Shown: positions 1 through 9,808, counted from the first letter of the stretch. The stretch: DNA of 33,706 nt from Candidatus Bipolaricaulis sp. (GCA_028713635.1 JAQTNX010000008.1:1-33706), one strand, 5' to 3'. Numbers and translations are program-made. Notes: a model not told the origin generated them from the sequence alone.

Positions 1-598
1 CCGCCAGGAGCCGCATCGCCTCGATCTCCGACACAACCTGACCGTGGAGGGGGAAGAGGCCGCACGCGAGGCCCGCGTGGAGGGCGACCCGACCCGACCC
101 CATCTCCTGGGATAGATCGACGACGGACGCGTGAATCGACTTCGACAGGCTGATCGGGATCACGACCTCGACCCCGCGGGCCACGGCTGCCGGGATGTAG
201 CGCCCGACGGTGCCCCCACTGCTCGAAGCCAGAAGAACCCCAACGACGCCCCACGGATCGAGGGCGTTCCCCCCCTTGATCACGACATCCCCGGCCCCCA
301 GAGAGGCAAGGGCCTGATCGGGATCTCCGGCGAACGGCCTGCCGCGCTCCAGGATGATCTCCGGCGTCTCGCCGACGCGCGTGTTGATGTTCCAGCGGGT
401 GTCGATGAAGCCGGCAGCGTACGCGCCGCGGTCGATCGGGACGCCCAGCAGTTCCTCGGCGACGAAAGCGTTCGTCGTGCCGCGGCCGACGACGATGCGC
501 CCGCTGTGCATTGCGCGCTCCACACTCGGGTGCGCGGCGACACCGCGTGCGATGAGTCGTTTGGACGCCGCTGCGGACAACACGACGGATGCATTCAT
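1..598 (-). CDS. Conserved hypothetical protein, C-terminus truncated by window edge
   Basis: Open minus-strand frame from ATG at 598 to the window edge (MNASVVLSAAASKRLIARGVAAHPSVERAMHSGRIVVGRGTTNAFVAEELLGVPIDRGAYAAGFIDTRWNIN...GGNALDPWGVVGVLLASSSGGTVGRYIPAAVARGVEVVIPISLSKSI...); SD-like AGGAGA upstream. Absent from the ORF track, apparently because no stop lies in the window. Confidence 0.8.
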   Translation of the reverse strand, partial: MNASVVLSAAASKRLIARGVAAHPSVERAMHSGRIVVGRGTTNAFVAEELLGVPIDRGAYAAGFIDTRWNINTRVGETPEIILERGRPFAGDPDQALASLGAGDVVIKGGNALDPWGVVGVLLASSSGGTVGRYIPAAVARGVEVVIPISLSKSIHASVVDLSQEMGSGRVALHAGLACGLFPLHGQVVSEIEAMRLLA

Positions 599-689
599 CG
601 AGATCTCCTGTTTGCGAAAGGGTTTGCGAATATGCTATAAGGTTCACCGCGTCAAAGCAAAACCTCGAGCAAACAAGGTGGTCATCTCG

Positions 690-2315
690 ATGCGTTACGA
701 CAGGGCCAGCTACGAGAAGGAAGTCAGGGAGTTCGTCTGGAACGTCCCTGCCAATTACAACATCGTCGATGTCGTGGAGGGACACGCGAAGAAGAACCCG
801 AACAAGCTCGCCATCTTGTGGGAAGACGCCGAAGGGAACGCGAGGAAGATGACCTACGGTGAGCTCGTGGACGGGATGCACCGGTTCGGCGACTCCCTCA
901 TGCGGCTTGGCGTGAAGAAGAACGAGCCGGTGATGCACATCTTGCCTCGGATTCCGGAGGCGCACATCGCCCAACTCGGAACGTTCGTCGCCGGCGGGGT
1001 CGCGGTGCCATGCTCCGAGATGCTGAAGGAGAAGGAGATCCTTTACCGCTCCCAAGCGGCCGGCGCGAAGGTGATCGTCGCCGAGGCCTCGACGGCCGGG
1101 ATCGTCGATTCCGTGCGAGGCCAGTGCCCGCTCCAGACGTTCATCCTGATCGGCTCGGACGAGCCGCGGACGGGGTGGCTGCGGTTCGAGGACCTCGTCG
1201 CGTCCGGTACCCCGAGCGTCACGAAGGTTCCCCTCGTCGCCGAGGATCCGATGACGATCAACTTCACCTCGGGGACGACGGGGAATCCGAAGCCTGTCGT
1301 GCACAAGCACCACTGGATGTACTGCCACAACCGCATCACCGCGCAGTATTGGTACGACGCCAACGAGTCGGACGTCGTCTGGGCCACGACGGCGCCGGGA
1401 TGGGCGAAGTGGTACTGGAGCCCGGTCGGCGTCTCGCTGACCACCGGCGCCACGCAGCTCATCTACAACGGCCGTTTCGACGGGGAGCGGTACCTTGAGC
1501 TTCTCGCGAAGTACAGGATTACCAAGCTTTGCTGCACGCCGACCGAGTACCGTCTCTTCGCCCAGGTTCCGGACATGGGGAGGCACACGATCTACCTGAA
1601 AGACGCGCTCTCAGCCGGTGAGCCGCTCAACGTCGAGCCCATCGAAGCGTTCAAACGCGCGTTCGGCGTGACCATCCGGGACGGCTACGGCCAGACGGAG
1701 AGCGTCTGCTTGGTCTGCAACCTGCCCGGGATGCCGGTGAAACCGGGAGCCATGGGCCTTCCGACACCGGGGCCCGGCGTCGCCTTGATCGACGAGAACG
1801 GGAACCCCGTGAAGCAGGGTGAGGTCGGCGAAATCGCCCTCAAGCCGGGGAATCCGGCGATCTTCGACGGGTACTGGAAGTCGCCGGAGCTTGACAAGGA
1901 CGTCTTCTCCAAAGGCTGGTACCGGACCGGCGATCTCGCCAAGGCTGACGAGGATGGGTACTTCTTCTTCGAGGGCCGAGCCGATGACGTCATGCTGACG
2001 TCGGGGTACCGGATCGGCCCGTTCGAGGTCGAGGACGCGCTCGTCAGCCACCCGGCCGTCGTCGAAGCCGCCGCCGTCGCCGCACCGCACCGCGAGCGCG
2101 GCGAGATCGTCAAGGCGTTCATCATCCTGGCGAAGGGATACTCGCCGTCGGACGCCCTGACGAAGGAGCTGCAGGACCACGTGAAGAAAGTCACGGCGCC
2201 GTACAAGTACCCGCGCGCGATCGAGTACGTGACCGAGCTCCCCAAGACAGCGAGCGGGAAGATCAAACGCGCCGAGCTGAAGAGAAAGGAATGGGAGGGT
2301 TGGGACAAACGGTGA
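690..2315 (+). CDS. AMP-dependent acyl-CoA synthetase (acetyl/medium-chain type)
   Basis: ORF 354..2315; likely start MRYDRASYEKEV at 690. Motifs INFTSGTTGNPKPVVHKH, YGQTES, YRTGDLA, PKTASGKIKRAELK. Confidence 0.93.
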   Translation: MRYDRASYEKEVREFVWNVPANYNIVDVVEGHAKKNPNKLAILWEDAEGNARKMTYGELVDGMHRFGDSLMRLGVKKNEPVMHILPRIPEAHIAQLGTFVAGGVAVPCSEMLKEKEILYRSQAAGAKVIVAEASTAGIVDSVRGQCPLQTFILIGSDEPRTGWLRFEDLVASGTPSVTKVPLVAEDPMTINFTSGTTGNPKPVVHKHHWMYCHNRITAQYWYDANESDVVWATTAPGWAKWYWSPVGVSLTTGATQLIYNGRFDGERYLELLAKYRITKLCCTPTEYRLFAQVPDMGRHTIYLKDALSAGEPLNVEPIEAFKRAFGVTIRDGYGQTESVCLVCNLPGMPVKPGAMGLPTPGPGVALIDENGNPVKQGEVGEIALKPGNPAIFDGYWKSPELDKDVFSKGWYRTGDLAKADEDGYFFFEGRADDVMLTSGYRIGPFEVEDALVSHPAVVEAAAVAAPHRERGEIVKAFIILAKGYSPSDALTKELQDHVKKVTAPYKYPRAIEYVTELPKTASGKIKRAELKRKEWEGWDKR

Positions 2316-3160
2316 TCCGTCGTACGGCACTCGCGACCGCCGCGGCGTTTCTCGGCCTCTGCGCCGTCGGCGCGGCCGTTCACGCGGCTGGTATCTACCT
2401 TGGCGTCGAGGCGTACACGCTGGACATGACCGGGACCTGGAGTCAGGTCCCGGTTGCTTTATCAGCTTCCTTCGGCGAGATCGAAGCCATGCTCCTCGAC
2501 CAGGGAGTCCCGGCGGAGGACCTGGCGGAGTTTTCGGCGGACTTTGACGCGGCGATGGCTGAGATCGAGGCGACGCTGGAGGCTCTCCCTGTCCTTGTCC
2601 CGGTTCCCCTCCTCGCGCTCGGCGTCGAGATCCCTCTCCCGTGGGTCGTGATCGACGGCGTTCGGCTCTCGGTCGGATTCCTCGACGATCGGTTCGTCCG
2701 CGGCGTGGCGAGCGGTGTGGCCGGCGTCGAGATCCCGGAGCCGCTCGTCGACGAGGCGATCGACGTCGGAGATGACACGGCGTCCCTCACGGCGGACGTC
2801 GCCTTCTCGACGTGGATGGTCTCCGTCGACGCCGTCAAGCGGCTCGATCTCGTCTTTCTCGGAGCCGACTTCTTCCTGGGTGCGGACGTCCTCTGGGGCT
2901 CGATCACGCCCTCCGTCGAGGTCGACGTTCCGGAGGGGTGGAGCGATGGAGTCGACGCGGCGCTCGAGGCGCTGCACCTCGATGAGATCTCGTGGAGGGG
3001 CTTCGGCCTTCACGCGGGAATCGGGTTCGAGGTTGGATTGCCGTTCCTCCGCTTGTATGCCGAGGGACGCTTCGTTCTCCCCGTAGGCCAAGCGATTGGC
3101 TGGTGGAATCTCCACGCCGGCGAGCTCGCCGGCGCCCTTGGGATGGTGATCCGGTTCTGA
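2312..3160 (+). CDS. Secreted/outer-membrane-like hypothetical protein
   Basis: ORF 2291..3160; GTG at 2312 overlaps upstream TGA. Signal-peptide-like VIRRTALATAAAFLGLCAVGAAVHAAG, beta-rich remainder. ATG 2291 is an alternative start. Confidence 0.7.
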   Translation: MIRRTALATAAAFLGLCAVGAAVHAAGIYLGVEAYTLDMTGTWSQVPVALSASFGEIEAMLLDQGVPAEDLAEFSADFDAAMAEIEATLEALPVLVPVPLLALGVEIPLPWVVIDGVRLSVGFLDDRFVRGVASGVAGVEIPEPLVDEAIDVGDDTASLTADVAFSTWMVSVDAVKRLDLVFLGADFFLGADVLWGSITPSVEVDVPEGWSDGVDAALEALHLDEISWRGFGLHAGIGFEVGLPFLRLYAEGRFVLPVGQAIGWWNLHAGELAGALGMVIRF

Positions 3161-3543
3161 TGGACGACCGAGAGCTTCTCCGCCTCGCGAACGAAGCCCG
3201 TCGCCGGGCGTACGCCCCGTACTCGAAGTTTCCCGTGGGGGCGGCCCTCCTGTGCGCGGACGGGACGGTCGTCACGGGGGTCAACGTCGAGAGTTCCGTC
3301 AACGGGCTTTCGCTCTGTGCCGAGCGCGTCGCGCTCTTCAAGGCGATCTCCGAAGGGAAACGGGACTTCGTGAGGATCGCCGTGTCGTGTGAGTCCGACC
3401 ATTGCCGCCCATGCGGCGCGTGCCGCCAGGTTCTCTACGAGCACGCGCCGCACCTCGAGATTCTCATGGGGTGTCCGAAGGGCGACTTCGTGCGCGCAAC
3501 CATCGCCGAGCTCCTGCCTGACGCATTCACCCTCAAGCGCTAG
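3160..3543 (+). CDS. cdd: Cytidine deaminase
   Basis: MDDRELLRLANEARRRAYAPYSKFPVGAALL...CAERVA...PCGACRQVL zinc-binding motifs; ATG overlaps preceding TGA. Confidence 0.93.
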   Translation: MDDRELLRLANEARRRAYAPYSKFPVGAALLCADGTVVTGVNVESSVNGLSLCAERVALFKAISEGKRDFVRIAVSCESDHCRPCGACRQVLYEHAPHLEILMGCPKGDFVRATIAELLPDAFTLKR

Positions 3544-3577
3544 GGCGCAACTGGGCTGTGGCCTCCGACGGCGAAGC

Positions 3578-4897
3578 CTAACTGCCTCTTTGCACACGCT
3601 CGACGATCAGCGGCGGAGCCACACACGGCGCGCCCTTCTGATCGATGTCGTAGGCCGACTCGACCAGGCGCCTTGCCTCCGTCAGGTTCTTCGGATCGTT
3701 CACATGAAGGACCGCCAGGACCCCTGTCGCCTCGACCCTCTCGCCGACCTTGCGTACAACCTCGACCCCGACGGCCGGATCGATCGCATCGTCCTTCGTT
3801 GTGCGGCCGGCTCCCAAAGCGTTGGCCGCACGGCCGATCGAAAGGGCGTCGAGGCGGCGCACGGTACCTGCCGCGCGCGCGGAGACCGGGATGGAATCCC
3901 CTGCCTGAGGCAGGAGCCCCGGGTCCTCGATGACTCGAACGTCACCGCCCTGGTGAGCAATGAGGTCACGGAACTTCGCCAGTGCCGAGCCGTCGGCAAG
4001 CAAGGCACGCAGCGTCGCAACGGCCGATCCGTGGTCCGGTGACCGGCCGGAGAAGACGAGGAGCTCGGCGCCGAGCTCGCAGCACAGCGTCGCCAGGTCC
4101 TCGGGCCCTCGACCCTGAAGGGTCTCGATCGCTTCTCGCACCTCGAGCGCGTTGCCGACGGTGCGGCCGAGCGGCTGCGACATGTCGGTGATGACGGCCG
4201 CCATCTTCCGGCCGAGTTTCGCACCGATGGCGACCAACGCCCGCGCGAGGCGCCGCGAGTCTTCGAGCCGCGGCAGGAAGGCCCCGGATCCCGTCTTGAC
4301 GTCGATGACGATCGCTTGTGCCCCGCCCGCGATCTTCTTCGACATGATCGACGCGACGATGAGGGGCAGCGAGTCCACGGTCGCCGTGACGTCGCGGAGC
4401 TCGTACAGAATGCGATCGGCGGGAACCATGTCCGCCGTGTGGTCAGCGAGGGCGAGCCCCGTACGTCGAACGAGGTCGAGGAAGCGAGACCGGTCGAGGT
4501 CTGTGCGGAACCCAGGGATCGACTCGAGCTTGTCGATCGTGCCGCCCGTGTGGCCGAGGGCGCGTCCCGAGAGCTTTCCCACTTTGAGTCCCGCCGCTGC
4601 GAGAAGCGGGATAAGGACGAGGGTCGTCTTGTCTCCTACGCCTCCGGTCGAGTGCTTGTCTACGGTGTACCCGCCAAGGTCGCTCGGAGTGAACATCGAG
4701 CCGGAGTGGGCCATGACGTCGGTCAAGGTTGCCGTCTCTTCGTCGCTCATGCCGCGCAGGAAGAGGGCCATGAGAAGCGCAGACACTTGGTAGTCGGGGA
4801 CGGATCCCCGAACCATCCCGGAAACCCAGAACTCCGTCTCCTCCCTCGACAGCGTTCCCCCGTCTCTCTTCTTGCGAATGATGTCGACAACGTTCAT
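3578..4897 (-). CDS. pdp: Pyrimidine-nucleoside (thymidine) phosphorylase
   Basis: MNVVDIIRKKRDGGTLSREETEFWVSGMVRGSVPDYQVSALLMALFLRGMSDEE...KHSTGGVGDKTTLVLIPLLAAAGLKVGKLSGRALGHTGGTIDKLESIPGF. Confidence 0.95.
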   Translation of the reverse strand: MNVVDIIRKKRDGGTLSREETEFWVSGMVRGSVPDYQVSALLMALFLRGMSDEETATLTDVMAHSGSMFTPSDLGGYTVDKHSTGGVGDKTTLVLIPLLAAAGLKVGKLSGRALGHTGGTIDKLESIPGFRTDLDRSRFLDLVRRTGLALADHTADMVPADRILYELRDVTATVDSLPLIVASIMSKKIAGGAQAIVIDVKTGSGAFLPRLEDSRRLARALVAIGAKLGRKMAAVITDMSQPLGRTVGNALEVREAIETLQGRGPEDLATLCCELGAELLVFSGRSPDHGSAVATLRALLADGSALAKFRDLIAHQGGDVRVIEDPGLLPQAGDSIPVSARAAGTVRRLDALSIGRAANALGAGRTTKDDAIDPAVGVEVVRKVGERVEATGVLAVLHVNDPKNLTEARRLVESAYDIDQKGAPCVAPPLIVERVQRGS

Positions 4898-5023
4898 GGT
4901 GGACCATTCTAGGATTGCGGTCCCGCCTCTTCAAACCCGAAGGTCCAGAGTGCCGGAGAAGGACGCCGCCGCCTATGTTCCGCACCGTCCTCCCGGCTAT
5001 ACTCTCGCCTGGAGGAGGCTACG

Positions 5024-5233
5024 ATGCAGTTCCCACGGTTTCTGTTTCGCGTGAAGGACCGCCAGATCGAGGACGAGGCGAGGAAGATGGTCGACGTCTT
5101 TGGGATCCGCGACATCGAGATCCGACGAGACGACACGATTGACACCGCCTGGCTCGAGGACTACAAGGCCATGAAGACCACATACGGCCTCGAGGAGATC
5201 CGCGCGTACCTCGAATCCCTTACGGGGCGCTAG
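5024..5233 (+). CDS. Small hypothetical protein (69 aa)
   Basis: MQFPRFLFRVKDRQIEDEARKMVDVFGIRDIEIRRDDTIDTAWLEDYKAMKTTYGLEEIRAYLESLTGR; SD GGAGGAGG upstream; upstream TATACT. Confidence 0.75.
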   Translation: MQFPRFLFRVKDRQIEDEARKMVDVFGIRDIEIRRDDTIDTAWLEDYKAMKTTYGLEEIRAYLESLTGR

Positions 5234-6339
5234 CTCAGGCGGGCCCGTAGGCGCGCCGAGAGCGTGTCGATCGACCAAACGACAAGGATGATCGCGAGCA
5301 GGCACATCCCAACCTGCTCCCACGCAAGAACCCGCACGTACTGCATGAGAAGCATCCCGATGCCGCCTCCTCCGACCATGCCGATCACGGTTCCCATCCG
5401 GACGTTGATGTCCCAGCGGTAGAGCGTGAAAGATAGGTAGGGATTGATGATCTGCGGGACAATGCTGTACAGGAGCACCTGCAGACGGCGTCCGCCCACG
5501 GCCGTGATGGCCTCCGCCGGGCCGGGGTCGATCGATTCGAGCTGCTCGGAGTAGAGCTTCGTCAGATCAGCGATCGAGCAGACGAAGAGCGCGAGCGTGC
5601 CGGCGAACGGCCCCATGCGCACCCAGATCACGAAGACGATGGCCCAGATCATCGGCTCGATCGAGCGCACGATGCTTGCTGCGGCCCGAACGATGACGTA
5701 GGCGGTCCTTCCCACGGGTCCCCGCGCCAAGTTGCGTGCCGCAAGGAAGCTGAGAACCACCGCGACAGGGATGGCGAGCAGTGTCGCCATGAGCGCCATG
5801 AAGACCGTCACGATCGTCAGCATCACGACTTCGCCGAGAATCTCCGCGTCGGGGCGCACCAACCGCCGGATCATCTTCCACGTATCGGCCAGGCTGTCGA
5901 CGAGTCTTGAGAAGTCCACCTGCGTGATGAGCGTCGCGGCGGCAAGCGTCACGATCGCGGCAAGGACGACGCTCAGACCCCACACCGTCTTGTACCATCG
6001 CCGACGCTGCGTCACAGACCCTGCGAGGTCAGGGGCGGCCTTACGGAGCGAGGCTCCGCTGAGGAACAGGATGACCTTCTCTCCGACGGAGGTCCCAAGG
6101 AAGCCCCAGGCGATCGCCGCCACGATAGCCCCGAGGACTACGTACTCCCCGCGAATTGGCAGGTATGCGCCGACCCCCGACACCATACGGGACACCACGT
6201 ACGAGGTCATCACGAAGAGGTAGGCGAGGAAGGTCGCGTCCACAAGGAAGATGGCGGAGCGTGCTGCGCCGCGCTTCGCCAGCGCCGCCCCCCATCGCAC
6301 CGTCTTCCGGAACCGTCGCCCCGCCGGGTTCTTCGACAT
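5230..6339 (-). CDS. phnE: Phosphonate/phosphite-type ABC transporter permease (PhnE-like, second copy)
   Basis: In-frame ATG at 6339 (MSKNPAGRRFRKTVRW...) overlapping the upstream permease stop (ATGA). PhnE-like EAITAVGGRRLQVLLYSIVPQIINPYLSFTLYRWDINVRMGTVIGMVGGGGIG. Confidence 0.9.
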   Translation of the reverse strand: MSKNPAGRRFRKTVRWGAALAKRGAARSAIFLVDATFLAYLFVMTSYVVSRMVSGVGAYLPIRGEYVVLGAIVAAIAWGFLGTSVGEKVILFLSGASLRKAAPDLAGSVTQRRRWYKTVWGLSVVLAAIVTLAAATLITQVDFSRLVDSLADTWKMIRRLVRPDAEILGEVVMLTIVTVFMALMATLLAIPVAVVLSFLAARNLARGPVGRTAYVIVRAAASIVRSIEPMIWAIVFVIWVRMGPFAGTLALFVCSIADLTKLYSEQLESIDPGPAEAITAVGGRRLQVLLYSIVPQIINPYLSFTLYRWDINVRMGTVIGMVGGGGIGMLLMQYVRVLAWEQVGMCLLAIILVVWSIDTLSARLRARLS

Positions 6340-7838
6340 CAGGTGATCCTCTCCCGTACCCGGCCGCTGATGTAGTCCATGATCCATACGACGATCGCGA
6401 TGATGACGATGACGGCTCCGACCTCGTGCCACCGCAGCTCGTTCTTGAAGTAGTTGAAGAAGCGACCGATGCCGCCGCCGCCGACCATTCCGATGATCGT
6501 TGCCATGCGGACGTTGATGTCCCAACGGTACAACGTGAACGCAAGGAACGGCGGAACGACCTGGGGAACGACCCCATAGCGCAGGATCTGCGTGCGCCCG
6601 CCGCCGCACGCCGTGATCGCTTCGACAGGGCCGGGATCGATGGCCTCGATCTGCTCGGAGTAAAGCTTTCCCAGAGCAGCGACCGTGTGGACCAAGAGGG
6701 CGAGACAACCGGCAAAGGGACCGTACCCGAGCGTGGTCGCGAACAGCACGGCCATGACGAACGGCTCGATCGAGCGTCCGATGTTGAAGAAGGCCCGCGT
6801 GACGGTGTAGACACCCCAGCCCAAGCGGTTCTTGGTCACCATGTTCCGCGCGCCGAGGAAAGAGAAAGGGAGCGCAAACACGAACCCGAGTAGAGTGGCC
6901 AGGAGAGCCATGAAGATGGTCTGGATGATGCCGTTCAGCATCGTGTCGTGCAGGTCGGGCTCGGGAACAAGGAAGTACTTGAAGTCCGGCGTGACCAACT
7001 TCTGCCAGTAGTCGCCGGTCGAGGATGCTCTGCGGATCAGCGTGGCGAGGTTGACCTGGGCCGTCAGCCAGCCGACGTAGACGCCAACGCCGACCAGAAG
7101 AAGCGTCATCAGACCCCAACTCGTTCGCCACCACGGGCGCGGCGGTCCCGAGCACACGACGTCGGCCGACTTGCAGACCTGAGAGCGTACCACGCGGTCG
7201 GCCCATGGCGTTGTCCCTCTTCGCCCCGGCCACAGCCAGCCTAGGAGCGCCCGCGCGGTCCACCAGCAGGCGTAGCCGAAGGCGACGAGCGCGAGTACAA
7301 CGGCCATCGTCCACCCCAGGGCCACGTACCAAGGGCCGAGCGGCCCGAGCACAATGGACGGGACCACCATGATGCCGGAGCCGGAGACGATTCCGTACAG
7401 GAGGGTTCCCAACCCGGCGAGCGGGGCAAGGGCAAGCGCCGCCGCGATCGCTGTCAGCGACCACGAGGCAAGGTCGAGAGCGAAGTGGGCTGTACGAGGC
7501 AGGAACCGCAACGGCTGGTTCGCTCTGTCGGCGTGATTGAGGCCGACCGACTTCCATCCGATCGACGTTCCGAGGTTCTCCCAGAGGATCGCGAGAAAGA
7601 GCGTCGCGGCGGCCGCCACGACGTACGCGTAGTCCGGGAACGGCACTCGGTACACCGGAGATACGTTGTTGAGCGCACGATACCAGTAGTTGATGAGGTA
7701 GTACGTGCAGTAGGAAAGCAGGAGCAGGAGGCCCCAGTCCGCCGCGAGCGCCGCCGCACGGTCCTTGGGCAAGCGAAAGCGCAGGGCCGTCCACGCGGCC
7801 GCGAGCCTTGTCGAGAGAGAACGGGGGCGGCGCGTCAC
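6339..7838 (-). CDS. phnE: Phosphonate/phosphite-type ABC transporter permease (PhnE-like, first copy, extended N-terminus)
   Basis: 499 aa, GTG start; EAITACGGGRTQILRYGVVPQVVPPFLAFTLYRWDINVRMATIIGMVGGGGIGRFF. Confidence 0.9.
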   Translation of the reverse strand: MTRRPRSLSTRLAAAWTALRFRLPKDRAAALAADWGLLLLLSYCTYYLINYWYRALNNVSPVYRVPFPDYAYVVAAAATLFLAILWENLGTSIGWKSVGLNHADRANQPLRFLPRTAHFALDLASWSLTAIAAALALAPLAGLGTLLYGIVSGSGIMVVPSIVLGPLGPWYVALGWTMAVVLALVAFGYACWWTARALLGWLWPGRRGTTPWADRVVRSQVCKSADVVCSGPPRPWWRTSWGLMTLLLVGVGVYVGWLTAQVNLATLIRRASSTGDYWQKLVTPDFKYFLVPEPDLHDTMLNGIIQTIFMALLATLLGFVFALPFSFLGARNMVTKNRLGWGVYTVTRAFFNIGRSIEPFVMAVLFATTLGYGPFAGCLALLVHTVAALGKLYSEQIEAIDPGPVEAITACGGGRTQILRYGVVPQVVPPFLAFTLYRWDINVRMATIIGMVGGGGIGRFFNYFKNELRWHEVGAVIVIIAIVVWIMDYISGRVRERIT

Positions 7839-8612
7839 CTACCGGACCTCCACCTCTTCCGCATCCTCGCCGTAGATCTCCTTGAAGCGGGCGTTGTCGA
7901 TCTCCCGCGGCAGCCCTTCGAACACAACGGCACCGTCCTTGAGCGCGATGATTCGCGTGCCGTACCGACGGGCGAGTGACAGGAAGTGCAGGGCGCAGAT
8001 CACCGTGGCTCCGCGCTCGCGGTTCATCTGCTCGAGGTACTGGAGGATCGAGTTGGCTGTCGCAGGGTCGAGCGCCGAGACGGGCTCATCGGCCAGGATG
8101 AGTTCCGGCTCCTGCATCAGTGCGCGGGCGATGCCCACGCGTTGCTGCTGGCCCCCCGAAAGCTGGTCGGCACGTGTGTACATCTTTTCGACCAGGCCGA
8201 CCGTTTCCAGGCTCTGGTGGGCACGCTCGACGTCCTCCCGCGGGAATCGCCCGATGAGCGTGGGCATGGACGGTGCATACCCCAGGCGTCCGGCGAGGAC
8301 ATTTCGCAGTACGGAGGAGCGCTTCACGAGATTGAAGTGCTGGAATACCATGCCGATCTTGCGTCGTATCCTGCGGAGTTCGGCACCCTTGGCCTGGGTG
8401 ACGTCGACGCCGTCGAGGAGAATCCTGCCCGACGTAGGCTCGATCAGACGGTTGATGCAGCGAAGAAGCGTCGACTTGCCGGAGCCGGAGAGTCCAATGA
8501 GCACGAGGAATTCGCCCCTGTTGACGGTGAGCGAGACGTCGCGGAGGGCGTGGACGTCGCCGCGTTCGTAGACCTTCGTCACGTGCTCGACAACCAGCTG
8601 CGGTGCTGCCAT
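7839..8612 (-). CDS. phnC: Phosphonate-type ABC transporter ATP-binding protein (PhnC-like)
   Basis: [62 protein letters not shown]...[33 protein letters not shown]. Start 8612 instead of the track's 8672. Confidence 0.93.
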   Translation of the reverse strand: MAAPQLVVEHVTKVYERGDVHALRDVSLTVNRGEFLVLIGLSGSGKSTLLRCINRLIEPTSGRILLDGVDVTQAKGAELRRIRRKIGMVFQHFNLVKRSSVLRNVLAGRLGYAPSMPTLIGRFPREDVERAHQSLETVGLVEKMYTRADQLSGGQQQRVGIARALMQEPELILADEPVSALDPATANSILQYLEQMNRERGATVICALHFLSLARRYGTRIIALKDGAVVFEGLPREIDNARFKEIYGEDAEEVEVR

Positions 8613-8631
8613 GGGTTCCTCTCTGTACGAA

Positions 8632-8660
8632 GGGGAGAGAGGGGATTCCCCTCCCTCCCC
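8632..8660 (-). promoter_or_regulatory. Intercistronic hairpin between phnD and phnC
   Basis: GGGGAGAGAGGGGA-T-TCCCCTCCCTCCCC, one mismatch; shares GGGGAGAGAGG with the 13486 hairpin. Confidence 0.75.
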
Positions 8661-8684
8661 GATGACCGACACAGACTCCCGGAT

Positions 8685-9686
8685 CTAGCGCTGCGGAACC
8701 GGCAGGCCGAGCACGGCGCGCATCAGGTCGAAGTCCTTGTCCTGGACGGGAGCCATGCCCGACCACTGGTAGAACTTCTTGTTGCTCCAGATCGCGAAGC
8801 CTTCGGGGGTCGAAATCTGTTTCACGAGGGCGTCGGTGATCTTGGTGACCAGATCGGCCGGGAAGTTCGAAACGAACGCGAGGCAGTCGTTCGGAATCGG
8901 GCCGACGACCGAGACGACGCCGACGGTCGAGAAGACGTCGGGGTAGTCCTTGAGCACCGCGAAGCGCAAGTCCTCGCAGGCCCAGCGGAGACCGTCACGA
9001 ACGAGGGCATTGTTGAAGTGATCCCAGACCATGAGCTCCGGATCGTCGCCCCACTCCCAGCGAATGCCCTGATCCTTGAGGCACTGCGGAGAGAGCGGGG
9101 GCGAGCCGTACCCGGTGCAGAAGTCGCCCTGGCCTTGCAGAAGAGCGACCATCGAGTTCACGTGTCCGCCCGTCTCGACGACGTTCCCCCACTGGACGCC
9201 GGCCTGCTGCATGTACACCTTCGGGTACTTGTACCCGGAGCCCGACCCGACGTCGTTGTAGATCCACGTCTTGCCGACGAGGTCCTGGAGGGAGGTGTAC
9301 CCCTTCGATCGCAGGGCATAGATGCTCGCGAAGTAGTAGACGTAGCCGTTCCGAACGGCTCCCATCGTGGGGATGATCCCGCCGTTCGTCTCGTTGTAGA
9401 TCTGGCAGTACTGGGAGCTCGTTGGAATCCCGAACACGTCGCCGTCCGCAGTTCGGAAGGCCTCGGCGAGTGCCGCGTAGTCTGCGGCGACAACCGGGAC
9501 GACGTAGAGACCCGTTTCCTGGAACAGATACTCTGCAATCTTGTCTCCGGACGGACCGATGACGGTTGTGTCGGTGGACGGCGGAAGCAGCATGTAGATC
9601 GGCTTGTCCTTCGTCCCGACCTGCGCGAAGCCGACGATGCTGATCGCCAACACAGCAACCAGCGCCAAAACCAACAGCCTACGCAT
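8685..9686 (-). CDS. phnD: Phosphate/phosphite/phosphonate ABC transporter substrate-binding protein (PhnD-like)
   Basis: MRRLLVLALVAVLAISIVGFAQVGTKDKPIYMLLPPSTDTTVIGPSGDKIAEYLFQETGLYV...; SD GGAGG before ATG 9686; heads a phnC/phnE/phnE operon. Confidence 0.88.
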   Translation of the reverse strand: MRRLLVLALVAVLAISIVGFAQVGTKDKPIYMLLPPSTDTTVIGPSGDKIAEYLFQETGLYVVPVVAADYAALAEAFRTADGDVFGIPTSSQYCQIYNETNGGIIPTMGAVRNGYVYYFASIYALRSKGYTSLQDLVGKTWIYNDVGSGSGYKYPKVYMQQAGVQWGNVVETGGHVNSMVALLQGQGDFCTGYGSPPLSPQCLKDQGIRWEWGDDPELMVWDHFNNALVRDGLRWACEDLRFAVLKDYPDVFSTVGVVSVVGPIPNDCLAFVSNFPADLVTKITDALVKQISTPEGFAIWSNKKFYQWSGMAPVQDKDFDLMRAVLGLPVPQR

Positions 9687-9722
9687 GGTGCACCTCCTGC
9701 GATGCCGCAAGCCTCCGGGTTG

Positions 9723-9746
9723 CGTCGCGGAGCCGCCTCCGCGACG
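9723..9746 (-). promoter_or_regulatory. Perfect 10-bp stem / 4-nt loop hairpin in phnD leader
   Basis: CGTCGCGGAG-CCGC-CTCCGCGACG on +; lies between the -10 (9770-9775) and ATG 9686. Confidence 0.7.
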
Positions 9747-9769
9747 GTCCCGATGTAAGTCTCCCCTCG

Positions 9770-9798
9770 ATCATAGATTCCAACAGGGACGGAGTCAA
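9770..9798 (-). promoter_or_regulatory. Sigma70-like promoter of the phnDCEE operon
   Basis: Minus strand TTGACT-17 nt-TATGAT, about 85 nt upstream of ATG. Confidence 0.7.
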
Positions 9799-9808
9799 AG
9801 AAGCTCCG

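Noticed and set aside
5230-7794. Apparent 854-aa fused ORF over both PhnE permeases
   Set aside because: Its N-terminal half is an out-of-frame read-through of the 499-aa permease; the true second permease starts at 6339.
7986-9758. Long + strand ORF (590 aa) antisense to phnC/phnD
   Set aside because: Shadow ORF of GC-rich coding DNA; Arg/Glu/Asp/Val-rich low-complexity product; opposite strand has clear PhnC and PhnD.
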